From the NCBI RefSeq assembly GCF_005405225.1, contig NZ_BJDQ01000012.1, forward strand, positions 1 to 61,553: 61,553 nt of DNA. Reading direction: 5' to 3'. Under the pieces are notes generated by a model. The model ran no database searches. It was not told the origin of the DNA and saw nothing but the letters and a program-made list of their open reading frames with translations. A program made the position numbers and the translations under genes. This document shows positions 34,385 through 43,074 of the stretch, one piece after another; position 1 is the first letter of the stretch, and each line of letters starts with the position of its first letter. Origin of the DNA: Enterococcus dongliensis (GTDB lineage: Bacteria > Bacillota > Bacilli > Lactobacillales > Enterococcaceae).

Positions 34385-35110
34385 TTAGACGTGGGCAATG
34401 TATTCATAAGGTAATGGAACAATTTTCCCTGGCGTTTCGATTGATACTAAATTTTTCAAAGTATCGTGTAAGATACCTAATTGCATTTCAATGTTATGTG
34501 GTTCGCCAGCGTTTGCTCCCATTGGTACTCGAGGTGCTACGGCTCTTGGTGAACCATTTTGCCGTACTACTGGTGGTAATGCGGCGATTAAAATAGTAGG
34601 AATCCCTGCTTCCTCAATAGCTCTCTGCACGATCACGGCAGTTCTATGACAGGTTCCTCAGCCAGCGGTCAATACGACTGCGTCGACTTCTTCGTCAACT
34701 AATTTTTGAGCGATTTCAGGACCAGTAACATCGTGAAATGCGTCTTGGTCTCCACCACCACCCATAAAGCCGTAATGCATAGGTGCTGCTTCTTTAATGA
34801 ATCCTTCTTTAACTAGATCGTGTAAACGATCGATTGGAAACATTGAGTTTACGTCACGGTTCACATCGGCATTATCATATCCTCCGTGTGATACCATCAA
34901 GTCATCGCTAGGTGTCGTATTAGGAATTTCACGATACGTTGTATCCCCAGCTAAATTAAAGCGTTTGTCTGTTTTTAAATGAACACCCGCTGCAGTTGCT
35001 AATGCAACACGCATTTCTTTAAGCTCTTTTTTGACAGGAGTAAAGACAGATTTCGGTGTGATTGGCACAAAGATTTCTGACTGTAATCCTTCAAACACTG
35101 TTAAGCCCAT
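34385..35110 (-). CDS. prdB: D-proline reductase selenoprotein subunit PrdB (contains Sec151)
   Basis: Two apparent frames (34658-35110 and 34385-34636) are one gene of 241 residues read through an in-frame TGA at 34658-34660. Around it the protein reads VVLTAG-U-GTCHRTAVIV, the U-x2-C-H motif of PrdB, so Sec is residue 151. The selenol attacks the alpha-carbon side of D-proline and opens the ring to 5-aminovalerate with the PrdA pyruvoyl group. A SECIS-like hairpin follows the UGA. A full sel set is in the window. Without read-through the product would lack 90 residues. Confidence 0.95.
34625..34641 (-). promoter_or_regulatory. SECIS element in prdB
   Basis: Sixteen bases after the UGA, CUGCCG and CG-U-GCAG form a stem with a bulged U under a UGAU loop, the form SelB recognises in bacteria. 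Confidence 0.7.
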
Positions 35111-35113
35111 GTG

Positions 35114-35422
35114 TTAATTCTCCTCTCTGCTATCTGCTTCTCGTCTTTTTTCATTTTCCAAACGGCGGCGTTGATGCTCTTTAATAGCATCAACATAATG
35201 CGCGTTTGGCTCTTCTTCTAGTACTTCTGGATAGGTCATCAAAAAACCAACCTCTTGGCCGATCTCTAAATCATATTCAGAAATAATCATTCGACGAGGT
35301 ATTTTCAGTTGTCCCAGACGTCCTTTGATGTCGATTGTAACACTAGCATCGTGGATTTCCACTAGGATTCCTTCAAACATTTGCTCAGTCGAAGTATATT
35401 TGAGTTTATTGATTCTATCCAT
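35114..35422 (-). CDS. Small conserved protein of prd operons (CBO2463/CBO2479-like)
   Basis: This 102-residue protein (MDRINKLKYTSTEQMFEGIL...) is strand-rich in its first two thirds (VEIHDASVTIDIKGRLGQLKIPRRM) and ends in a highly charged helix. It resembles the short family found between prdA and prdB in clostridial proline reductase operons. Function unknown; it may assist assembly or cleavage of PrdA. It lies three bases before the prdB start and 17 after prdA. Confidence 0.75.
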   Translation of the reverse strand: MDRINKLKYTSTEQMFEGILVEIHDASVTIDIKGRLGQLKIPRRMIISEYDLEIGQEVGFLMTYPEVLEEEPNAHYVDAIKEHQRRRLENEKRREADSREEN

Positions 35423-35439
35423 TGCTTCACCTTTAAGCC

Positions 35440-37347
35440 TTAATCTTTTTCGTAGATTTCTTGACGTTTCTTACTCTTAGGAAGAACTTGTTCATTGTCC
35501 ACAAGATTAATTTTCTTTCCTGTGGTTTTTTCAATGATTTCAATGTTATTCGCTTTTACATTAGGATTCCATTTACGTTCAGCAGTTTTAATTTCGCCGC
35601 CACCCATTAATGTTTTCAACATTGCTAAATCACGAATAGCATCTTCTTGACACAATGTGTTGTTAGACAAGATTTCGTTTTCGATTCCTTGTTTTGATTT
35701 ATTGTTGTCAACCATCGCACCCATTTCTGAGTTTCCTACAACCAATGCTCCTTGAACAGCAGAGTAAGAGTCACCAACAACTTTTATACCACGTTTTCCG
35801 ATTTCTTCAATATGTGATGCGAAATCGATGTGATTATTACCAAAACCTTCCGTCGTTACGATTGCTCCATCGATATCCATCGCTTCGATAGTCATTCCTA
35901 GACGTTTTGAAACATAATACTTTTCAGTATTTGCTTGTGGTGAACCAACAAACATAATCCCTACTAGATCGATTTCTTCATCAGCCATTGCTTCTTTGAC
36001 TAATGGTTCTCTCCAGTAATGACGAGAAGTTTCTTTTGATGCAGGTCCGATACATGTTAACGCATGTAAACCGCCATCTAAAACTTCTGTTGGAGCTAAC
36101 ATAATTGGTAAGTTTCCTAGGTCAACGTTTGGTTTTGCTCCTAGTGTACCAACTGGTTCGATTGGCATAATCAAGTTATCGTGCATTGCACCTTGACCCA
36201 TGATTTCTTTCACGATCAAGACTTTTTTATTGCCAATACGGCGTTTTTGTACGATCTCTTCTGAATCAACCACTAATGAGTCATCCGCTTTTTTCAATGC
36301 TTCGCGAATTTCTTGCGTGATATGATCAGATACATGGTGAGCGGCTAATGGACCAGGACGTTCCATGTTTGCATGTTCTCTGATTGTTACTTGTGTTTTA
36401 ATGAAAATTTCGCCTTTATCTGGTGCGCCAGGACGTCCCCACATGATGTTACGGTCTAATTCACCTTCAGATGAACCAAATTCACCGATTTGAACACCAT
36501 TTGCGTCTGTACCTGTAACTACCATAACTACGCCATCTAAAACACGGGTGATCCCATGGCCAATATCGCCTTCAACTTTGGTAGCGATTGGCTGAACATC
36601 CATGATCGTTTCACTATATTCACTATATTTATCTGGTGTGATGATTTCTAAAGTCATGCTTTCAACAAGCTCTTCTAGTTCAACAGCATCTGCACACATT
36701 TCTTCCATGTTGCGTAGTGTCAACGTTGTGCCTTCGATTTTTGTTTCTTCACCAAAGACAATCTTGTCAATTTTTAAGTGATCATGACGTACTGAACGAA
36801 TCACTTTTTCTTCTACTTTTGCTTCTGGTGCTGCAACTTCTGCAGTAGGTGCCGGTGCAGCTGGTGCAGCTGGTGCTGGTGCAGCCGGAGCTACGCCTAC
36901 TTGACCTGCTACAGACATCGGTACTTCTAAGTCGATACCGCGACCTTCAGCAATATGGATCTTGATCGTTTGTCCACCCACTGATGCCACTGGGGCAACT
37001 GGTTGTACTGGAGCGATCGGTGCTTCAACTGGTGCTTCTGGAGCTGTTTCTTCTGCTGCTTCTGGTACTGCTTCTGGTACTTCTTCTGCAACTTCAACAA
37101 CACCATCTAATAATTCTTTCGTTAATGGAACCAACGCATCCGTTGTTTCTTTCAATGTCGTGCCAAGTACTTGTTCGATTGTTAGAGTATTGTCAGGTAA
37201 TTCTAGTAAGCCTGAATCCTCTAAGTCTGGGAAGATCACTGGATCTTCTAAGTCATCTGGTGCGATTACTTTGCCTGCTTCCGCACGGCAACATAATACT
37301 GCAGGGTCTTTGGCATGCTCTTTAGCAGTTTCTGCTGTAATAGACAT
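35440..37347 (-). CDS. prdA: D-proline reductase proprotein PrdA
   Basis: This 635-residue proprotein is cleaved to two subunits with a pyruvoyl group from Cys. The cleavage point is in LHALTCIGPASKETS (Thr431-Cys432). Residues 1-120 are acidic, 120-190 an Ala/Pro-rich linker (with GRGIDLEVPM in between, a lipoyl-like or glycine-rich segment), and 195-430 the beta part. The C-terminal part (432-635) becomes the alpha subunit with the pyruvoyl that binds D-proline. AGGAGG lies seven bases before the ATG. It follows prdC after 25 bases. Length is as in clostridia. Confidence 0.96.
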   Translation of the reverse strand: MSITAETAKEHAKDPAVLCCRAEAGKVIAPDDLEDPVIFPDLEDSGLLELPDNTLTIEQVLGTTLKETTDALVPLTKELLDGVVEVAEEVPEAVPEAAEETAPEAPVEAPIAPVQPVAPVASVGGQTIKIHIAEGRGIDLEVPMSVAGQVGVAPAAPAPAAPAAPAPTAEVAAPEAKVEEKVIRSVRHDHLKIDKIVFGEETKIEGTTLTLRNMEEMCADAVELEELVESMTLEIITPDKYSEYSETIMDVQPIATKVEGDIGHGITRVLDGVVMVVTGTDANGVQIGEFGSSEGELDRNIMWGRPGAPDKGEIFIKTQVTIREHANMERPGPLAAHHVSDHITQEIREALKKADDSLVVDSEEIVQKRRIGNKKVLIVKEIMGQGAMHDNLIMPIEPVGTLGAKPNVDLGNLPIMLAPTEVLDGGLHALTCIGPASKETSRHYWREPLVKEAMADEEIDLVGIMFVGSPQANTEKYYVSKRLGMTIEAMDIDGAIVTTEGFGNNHIDFASHIEEIGKRGIKVVGDSYSAVQGALVVGNSEMGAMVDNNKSKQGIENEILSNNTLCQEDAIRDLAMLKTLMGGGEIKTAERKWNPNVKANNIEIIEKTTGKKINLVDNEQVLPKSKKRQEIYEKD

Positions 37348-37372
37348 TCGTTAAATCCTCCTAAATTTTAAA

Positions 37373-38668
37373 TTAGTGTTTAGTAGTAGGTAATTTACGA
37401 TATAGTCTGTGACCATCTGCCCGCAGTACATGATCTGTATGATGATAAACCGGAACTCCTAACCTAGGAGCTACACCCATAACGGTGTTCGTTCAATCGG
37501 AACAAGATCCGGTCATGATTACTTCTGCACCTTGTTTTTTCAAGGACATTACAGTTGCAGCTTGACCTGGACAAATACCCGGCAGGGCACATCTATATCT
37601 TCCATTTACTTCTACCATTCGCTTGCAGCGTTCTGCAGCGACAACTTCGGCACCCATGTTATTAGCAATCTCAGTCATCCGTTCAGCAGAACCTCCGCAT
37701 TCACAGATCAAAAGACCAACTTTACGTGTTTCTTGTGGGAAAGGCATTGCAACTAACACACCACCACTTGTTTTAGTGATTGGTGTCATTTCATCGCCGC
37801 TTCTTCCGGTCATAGGTCCGCCAATTACGATTTCACCGTGCGGTTCAACATAGCCGCCCACATTATTGATTAATGTTTTGACTGGTGTTCCAATTGGGAC
37901 ATCAACAAAGACTGTTTCTTTTTGTTTTACTCGTCCAGAAACGGTAACATCTTTATCGATGAAAGGTTTCCGATCTTCGATTGCTTCTGCGATACGTTTG
38001 ATCGTTTCCACGTTATCGATGACAGCCCCGACTTCTGTTGGAAGTTGGCCTGGATTCAAAACAATATCCATTACTTCACGAACGATTACTCGTTCATCAC
38101 CAGCTGGATACATATCAGGTAATTGATAAACATCTAGTGTTGGTTCATTCGCAACCGCTTTTAATAACCGCAGTACTAACTCACGATGTTTGCCTTTTAC
38201 AGCAATCACGCCTTTTGGTGCTTTAGTCATTTCCATGCAATATTTCATTCCACGGATCAGTTGTTCGATATGTTCGTCCATTTGTTTTACGTTATGAGCT
38301 AACAAAGCTTCACATTCTGCTCCGTTTGCAATAAAGAGTCCTTCAGGAATCTCACAAGCTAATTTCAAAAATGTTGGGAAACCTGCACCACCTGCACCAA
38401 CAATCCCTGCAGCTTCCACAGCTTTTGCATAGGATTCCGTTTCAGGAATTGGTACATAAGTAGAAAGATCTTGTTCTTCATCAATTGTTAAAACAATATT
38501 TTCGCCATTTACGTCGACAACTTTTCCAGAAAAACTTGCGTGGATGTTGGCACCTAAGCCATTTGGTTCAGCGATCAATTGTCCGCGTTGAACTTGATCT
38601 CCGGCTTTTACGATTCCTTTACAAGGAGCACCAACATGTTGTTTTAATGGTATAAGAATTTGTGTCAA
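37373..38668 (-). CDS. prdC: Proline reductase-associated electron-transfer selenoprotein PrdC (contains Sec392)
   Basis: An in-frame TGA at 37493-37495 interrupts the gene after MTGSCSD; read as Sec, the frame goes on TNTVMGVAPRLGVPVYHHTD to a TAA at 37373-37375, giving 431 residues. C-S-D-U makes a C-x2-U redox motif, and the tail agrees with clostridial PrdC. The rest is an RnfC-like domain: biotinyl/lipoyl-like N-terminus, EAAGIVGAGGAGFPTF and the glycine-rich NADH site. It passes electrons to the reductase. A SECIS-like hairpin follows. A plain ORF call stops at residue 391 and misses 40. Confidence 0.95.
37455..37471 (-). promoter_or_regulatory. SECIS element in prdC
   Basis: Twenty-one bases after the UGA, GCUCCU and AGGAGU pair around the loop AGGUU, which is close to the AGGUCU loop of E. 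coli fdhF. Confidence 0.7.
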
Positions 38669-38697
38669 AATATTTCACCTCCCTATTTCTAACTTGT

Positions 38698-38763
38698 TTG
38701 AACTTGAGCAAATCAGCCACCCGTAGTTCAAGTAAATAATATCACAATCATACTTTATGTAAA
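38698..38763 (-). promoter_or_regulatory. Promoter and leader hairpin of the prd operon
   Basis: On the minus strand TTTACA (38758-38763) and TATTAT (38736-38741) stand 16 bases apart. Just after the expected start, AGTTCAA... pairs: TTGAACT (38725-38731 complement) and AGTTCAA (38698-38704 complement) with a 20-base loop, which can form a leader hairpin or serve as an operator. No sigma-54-type -24/-12 box was found, unlike clostridial prd promoters controlled by PrdR. Confidence 0.5.
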
Positions 38764-39171
38764 GGTTATTTCGGAATAATTTTGATATTTTTTACCAAAA
38801 CTGCGGAATTTACCATCTTTCTTTAAGTTTTCTAATCAAACTACCACTATCTTTCATCCTCTATGTAAAAAACGTTTCCAAAACAGGTAATATCAACATT
38901 TATCCAAAAAATTACTTCCAATTTCCCACTTTGCATTTGTCTTTTATTAGTAAATTTTTATGTTATTTCACAAAAATCAAGTTGTTTTATTTATGTTATT
39001 TAAGTGAGAAACATTCTCAATTATCAATCCGCTTTCTTTATTTTACTCTTCAATACATTTGAGTCATTTTAAACTGTACCTTTTTCACATTCCTCTATTA
39101 ATCACTACAAAAAAACAACAGCCAAACACTTTTGTTTTTAATAGCTAGTTAGAACGACAATTTTGTACAAT
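38764..39171. other. AT-rich gap upstream of the prd operon
   Basis: About 400 bases without a credible frame on either strand. It may hold activator sites of the prd promoter. I see no repeat or RNA structure of note. Confidence 0.4.
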
Positions 39172-39201
39172 AAAAAATCCCACCTCAGTTTTGAGGTGGG
39201 A
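39172..39201 (-). terminator. Terminator of the peptide-use operon
   Basis: TCCCACCTCA and TGAGGTGGGA form a perfect 10-bp stem; the minus strand continues with six T residues. Confidence 0.88.
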
Positions 39202-39211
39202 GCAACTCAGA

Positions 39212-40573
39212 TTAATCGTCTTGTTCTAGACGGTCCAGCGTTTTACTACCAAACCATAGTGCCGCACCTAACACAATAACGATTGCGGCTAAGATTCCAT
39301 AACCCATTTGGAAACGAGCAGGATCAGAAGTTTCTAAAACAGCATAGATTTTCGGATAGATCATTGTTGCAAAGAATACAGCGATTGGCCATAAACCAAG
39401 TAAAAGACCCATAACCTTAGCTGGCGCCAATTTAGCAATGAATGAGTTTCCTAAAGGAGAGAAGATCATTTCACCAATAGACATCAGCAAGCTTACTAAG
39501 ATCAACCAAACGATTGAAGTCTTTCCATCGCCGACCATATCAGCTAAGACCATTGCTACATAAGAAATCCCTACTAAGATCATTCCTAGAGCTGTCTTCT
39601 TAAACATACTCATATCCCCTTTAGGACGAGCAGCCATTTTTGTCCATAAACGACCTAAAAGTGGACCTAAGATGATACAAGTCAGAGCGTTCATTGAGTC
39701 AAAGTATGAAGTTGGAACTTTGAAACTTCCGACTAACCAATTTGCACGTTCTAAGAATCCAGCACCGTCACCATAACCAAAGTAGTAATAAGCTGGCATG
39801 TAAGCTAGGTACCATACAGTCCAGAAAACAATTGAGAAGATGGTTACTAAGATGATTGCTAAAATACGTTTTTTATCGCCGGCTGTTAATTTTGTATCTT
39901 CGCCAGCTTCTTTTTTACCAGCAGATTCAAACTTACGTTGATCAATCTTGAATGGTTTTTTACCAGCTTCACCTAATGAACGGCTGTTGAAAATAAACCA
40001 AAGAGCATCAACCAATAATAAAATCCCACAAATTAAGAAAACGAAATTAAAACCAAAACTAGGGATCAACAATACTAAGAATGTTGTACCGATGAATGAA
40101 CCGATGTTTACAAATGAGTATTGAACAGAGAAGGCTTCATTCAATTCTTTTTCATCATTGAAGAGCAAACCATTTACCCCTGACAGATTCCCTTTGAACA
40201 AACCAGTTCCGATTGAAACTAAGATGATCATGATCCAAACCATGCCGATTGAACTTGCTTGCCAAGTAAAGAGATAACCGATTCCCATCAAGATCATTCC
40301 AGCAGCTACACAAAGTCTTGGACTTAACCAATAATCGGCTAACCAACCACCAACGATTGGTGTGATGTATGTCATCGCTACAAAGGTTGCTGACATTTGG
40401 GCCGCTTGAGCAGTTGATAAACCTAATCCGCCTGCCCCAACAGTTGTTGCGATCCAAATCGCAAGCATATATTTTACAGTATAAAAAGCACAACGTTCAA
40501 ATGAGAAACCTAACGCACAGACATAAAAGCCAAAAGGTTTCTTCGTTTTTACTGGAGATGTTTCCACTATCAT
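39212..40573 (-). CDS. POT-family proton-dependent peptide transporter
   Basis: This 453-residue MFS carrier has about twelve membrane helices, the N-terminal ERCAFYTVKYMLAIWI motif (E-R-x-x-(F)Y) and the second POT signature FSVQYSFVNIGSFIG. Peptide transporters of this family import di- and tripeptides with protons. It ends a three-gene unit behind a prolyl aminopeptidase and an Xaa-Pro peptidase, so proline-containing peptides are the likely cargo. The ATG lies directly on the AAGGA site; GTG at 40567 with better spacing is an alternative start. Confidence 0.9.
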   Translation of the reverse strand: MIVETSPVKTKKPFGFYVCALGFSFERCAFYTVKYMLAIWIATTVGAGGLGLSTAQAAQMSATFVAMTYITPIVGGWLADYWLSPRLCVAAGMILMGIGYLFTWQASSIGMVWIMIILVSIGTGLFKGNLSGVNGLLFNDEKELNEAFSVQYSFVNIGSFIGTTFLVLLIPSFGFNFVFLICGILLLVDALWFIFNSRSLGEAGKKPFKIDQRKFESAGKKEAGEDTKLTAGDKKRILAIILVTIFSIVFWTVWYLAYMPAYYYFGYGDGAGFLERANWLVGSFKVPTSYFDSMNALTCIILGPLLGRLWTKMAARPKGDMSMFKKTALGMILVGISYVAMVLADMVGDGKTSIVWLILVSLLMSIGEMIFSPLGNSFIAKLAPAKVMGLLLGLWPIAVFFATMIYPKIYAVLETSDPARFQMGYGILAAIVIVLGAALWFGSKTLDRLEQDD

Positions 40574-40594
40574 TCCTTCTTTCTACAGATAAGT

Positions 40595-41476
40595 TTAATC
40601 GTTAGCTGCTAACCAGCTTTCTAAAAGTTCCATGTATTTTTCGCGTTCTTCCACAAATGGCATGTGGCGGCTGTAAGCAAACAGCTCCCACTTTGCCCCA
40701 GGAATTGCGTCATACATAGTTTTTGCCACTAGAGGCGTACATAAATCATTTGTGCCACTAGTAACAAGTGTTGGGATAGTGATCTCACGTAATTTGTCTG
40801 TGTAATCATATCCTTGCAATGTACCTTCAGGCGAATATTCATTTGGCCCCCATGCCGCTACGTAACTTTCTGTTCCAGCTACTTTTTTGCGACGTAAAGG
40901 TTCTGGTGAATCTTCCGTTGGTACAGCTGCCGCATGGCGAACCATGAAACGATCGTTTGCTGCAAGATAATCAGGATCTTCATAGTTACCTGTTGCTTCA
41001 GCTTGAGCAATTGCCGCTTGATCTTCTTCTGACATGAATTTGATCATACGGTGCTGTTCTTGAGCCCATAATTCGGCCGAAGACAATGTACTTGAAAGGA
41101 CCATACTCTTGATGCCTTTTGGTGCATAATCACAAACATAAATAATTTCTAACATGCCGCCCCAAGATTGTCCTAATAAGTGAACCTCGTCTAAATTCAG
41201 GTGTTTTCTCAAAGCAATCAGTTCATTGACCCAAGTCTCAGCCGTCCAAAGATCTGGTTGTGATGGCACTGCTGATTTCCCACAACCTAATTGATCATAC
41301 ATGATGATCTGGCGGCCATCGACCGCCATTTCATCAAGTACTTCAAAATAATTATGAGTTGATCCAGGTCCGCCATGCATGACAATCAATGGTTTTTTAT
41401 TACCGGCTTGTTCACCAACAATGCGATAATAAGTCTGATGCCCTAGATAAGGCATATATCCTTCTTCGATTTTCAT
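40595..41476 (-). CDS. pip: Proline iminopeptidase (alpha/beta hydrolase, S33)
   Basis: This 293-residue hydrolase removes N-terminal proline from peptides. It has the oxyanion motif HGGPGSTHNYF, the nucleophile elbow GQSWGG, an Asp in TSGTNDLCTP and the His in YSRHMPF. Length and motifs fit the proline iminopeptidase group S33. It is 16 bases from the Xaa-Pro peptidase and 22 before the transporter, hence one operon. GGAGG precedes the ATG. Confidence 0.92.
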   Translation of the reverse strand: MKIEEGYMPYLGHQTYYRIVGEQAGNKKPLIVMHGGPGSTHNYFEVLDEMAVDGRQIIMYDQLGCGKSAVPSQPDLWTAETWVNELIALRKHLNLDEVHLLGQSWGGMLEIIYVCDYAPKGIKSMVLSSTLSSAELWAQEQHRMIKFMSEEDQAAIAQAEATGNYEDPDYLAANDRFMVRHAAAVPTEDSPEPLRRKKVAGTESYVAAWGPNEYSPEGTLQGYDYTDKLREITIPTLVTSGTNDLCTPLVAKTMYDAIPGAKWELFAYSRHMPFVEEREKYMELLESWLAAND

Positions 41477-41491
41477 ACGTCGCGCGGCCTC

Positions 41492-42568
41492 CTAACCGAT
41501 TACTTCTAAGTCTTTAGGATAATGATTCAAGTTTTCACAGCCATCTTCTGTTACGATGACTAAATCTTCGATACGAACGCCTACTTCACCTGGAATATAA
41601 ATCCCTGGTTCAATCGAGAAGACATTGCCTACTTCAGCAACGTTATCATTTGATCCCGAAACATCGCCAGCTTCATGGCAATCGATTCCGATAAAGTGAC
41701 CTAAACGGTGAGTGAAGTATTCACCATAGCCTTTTTCAGTGATGTAATCACGTGCCGCTGCATCAAGATCAGATAATTTCACACCTGGTTTCACAAGATC
41801 AATCGCACGTTGGGCAGCTTCTTTTACAGTTTCATATACTTCGCGACCTTTATCAGATACTTCTTTGTAGAAGAATGTCCGCGTCATATCTGAAGCATAA
41901 GAGTTTTTGATTCCGCCAATGTCTAAGATGACAGAGTCTCCTGGTTTTACTTTTGAATCATCTGTTTCATGATGCGGATCTGCCGCATTTGCACCATAAC
42001 CTACGATTGGGTCAAATGAGAATCCTGTATTGCCTAATTCTTTGTAAATTTCACCAAGTTTTTCTGCCATTTCAGCTTCAGTTAACTCTTCAGGCAATAA
42101 TTTTTTCAAACGATCAATCGCGATCTCATTGTCAGCTTGTGCTTCACGCATCAATTGTTTTTCTTCTTCGTCTTTGACAGCACGAACGGCGTCAGTCACT
42201 TCTGAGCCATTTCCTAATTGAGCATTTGGTACAAGTTCTAGTAAATTCAATAAGAAATGAGCTGGCCAATTCTTATCAACACCAATTTTTTTGTCAGTGT
42301 CAACATACTCAAGTACTTTTTTCACAGCATCGTCGGTATCATCAATAAATACTTTTTCCACGCCCAAGTCTTCTTCGATTGGGAATAATTTGTTGACGAT
42401 CAGTGTGTTTTTATTTTCTGGAGTAATGACTAACACTAACAACCGTTCACCCGGATGAATCCAGCGGCCAGTTAGATAGAAAATAGTTGTTGGATCTGAA
42501 ACCAATAATTGGCCGTATCCTTGCTCTTTCATTTTCTCAATTACTCTTTCAACGCGATGTTCTTTCAA
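41492..42568 (-). CDS. Xaa-Pro peptidase, M24 family (copy 1)
   Basis: This 358-residue pita-bread metallopeptidase has all five metal ligands: Asp in ILDIGGIKNSYASDMTRTF (two Asp), His in FTHRLGHFIGID, Glu in FSIEPGIYIPGE and Glu in GVRIEDLVIV. It cleaves Xaa-Pro di- or oligopeptides with a two-metal centre. First gene of the peptide-use operon (AAGGAGTGAAAG before the ATG). With Pip it frees proline, the substrate of the neighbouring prd system. Confidence 0.92.
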   Translation of the reverse strand: MKEHRVERVIEKMKEQGYGQLLVSDPTTIFYLTGRWIHPGERLLVLVITPENKNTLIVNKLFPIEEDLGVEKVFIDDTDDAVKKVLEYVDTDKKIGVDKNWPAHFLLNLLELVPNAQLGNGSEVTDAVRAVKDEEEKQLMREAQADNEIAIDRLKKLLPEELTEAEMAEKLGEIYKELGNTGFSFDPIVGYGANAADPHHETDDSKVKPGDSVILDIGGIKNSYASDMTRTFFYKEVSDKGREVYETVKEAAQRAIDLVKPGVKLSDLDAAARDYITEKGYGEYFTHRLGHFIGIDCHEAGDVSGSNDNVAEVGNVFSIEPGIYIPGEVGVRIEDLVIVTEDGCENLNHYPKDLEVIG

Positions 42569-43028
42569 AATCTTTCACTCCTTCTATAGTATGATGTCTC
42601 GCCTGACGGCATATATTAAAAACAGCGCTGTGTTCAGACAACTGTTAATAATCTTATAGAGATTACCTGCTATGCAACAGCTTAAAAATAACTGCAAAAA
42701 ATTGTGCAGTTATTCACCTATCACTAGTTTTAAAATAACCACAAAATCATTTGAATTTCAAGTCTTTCAAAGAATAAAATTAAATATAACCATGCGTATC
42801 CGCTTCCATTAGTTTACTATATCTTTCAGCTTTTTTAAACAATTCTTTAAATTTTTTTTATAAAGTGACAATTTTTTCGAACTATTTTTTAAAAAACAAT
42901 AGATTTTTATTATCTTTTGAATGATAGCATCCTCTTATTATATTCTCATCTTTCTATTTTTTTTATTAAAATAATCAGGTATTATTATTTCGAATCTATG
43001 GGATTGTTTTTTTTAATAATTTTAACTA
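42569..43028. promoter_or_regulatory. Promoter region of the peptide-use operon with an inverted repeat
   Basis: A perfect 10-bp inverted repeat AATAACTGCA/TGCAGTTATT lies at 42687-42714, about 120 bases before the peptidase start; on the minus strand it is followed by TTTTTAAG, so it could be an operator, an attenuator or a terminator. The rest is very AT-rich and holds no gene. Confidence 0.45.
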
Positions 43029-43062
43029 TAAAAAACCAACCCTGTTATACAACAAAGTTGGT
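43029..43062 (-). terminator. Terminator of the ThrE-type exporter genes
   Basis: ACCAAC and GTTGGT pair; on the minus strand the stem precedes six T residues. Confidence 0.65.
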
Positions 43063-43074
43063 CTTCTTATTTGT

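Noticed and set aside
34385-34636. A separate 83-residue gene downstream of prdB
   Set aside because: It is the C-terminal part of PrdB after the Sec codon; it has no start of its own and continues the family sequence without a gap.
36962-37354. Long open frames opposite the Ala/Pro-rich part of prdA
   Set aside because: They are shadow frames produced by the GCT/CCA-rich linker codons; the low-complexity Thr/Ser/Ala product has no ribosome site.
38698-38730. Sigma-54 promoter (TGGC...GC) before prdC
   Set aside because: TGGCTGATTTGC is present on the minus strand, but the GG-GC spacing is seven bases instead of ten.
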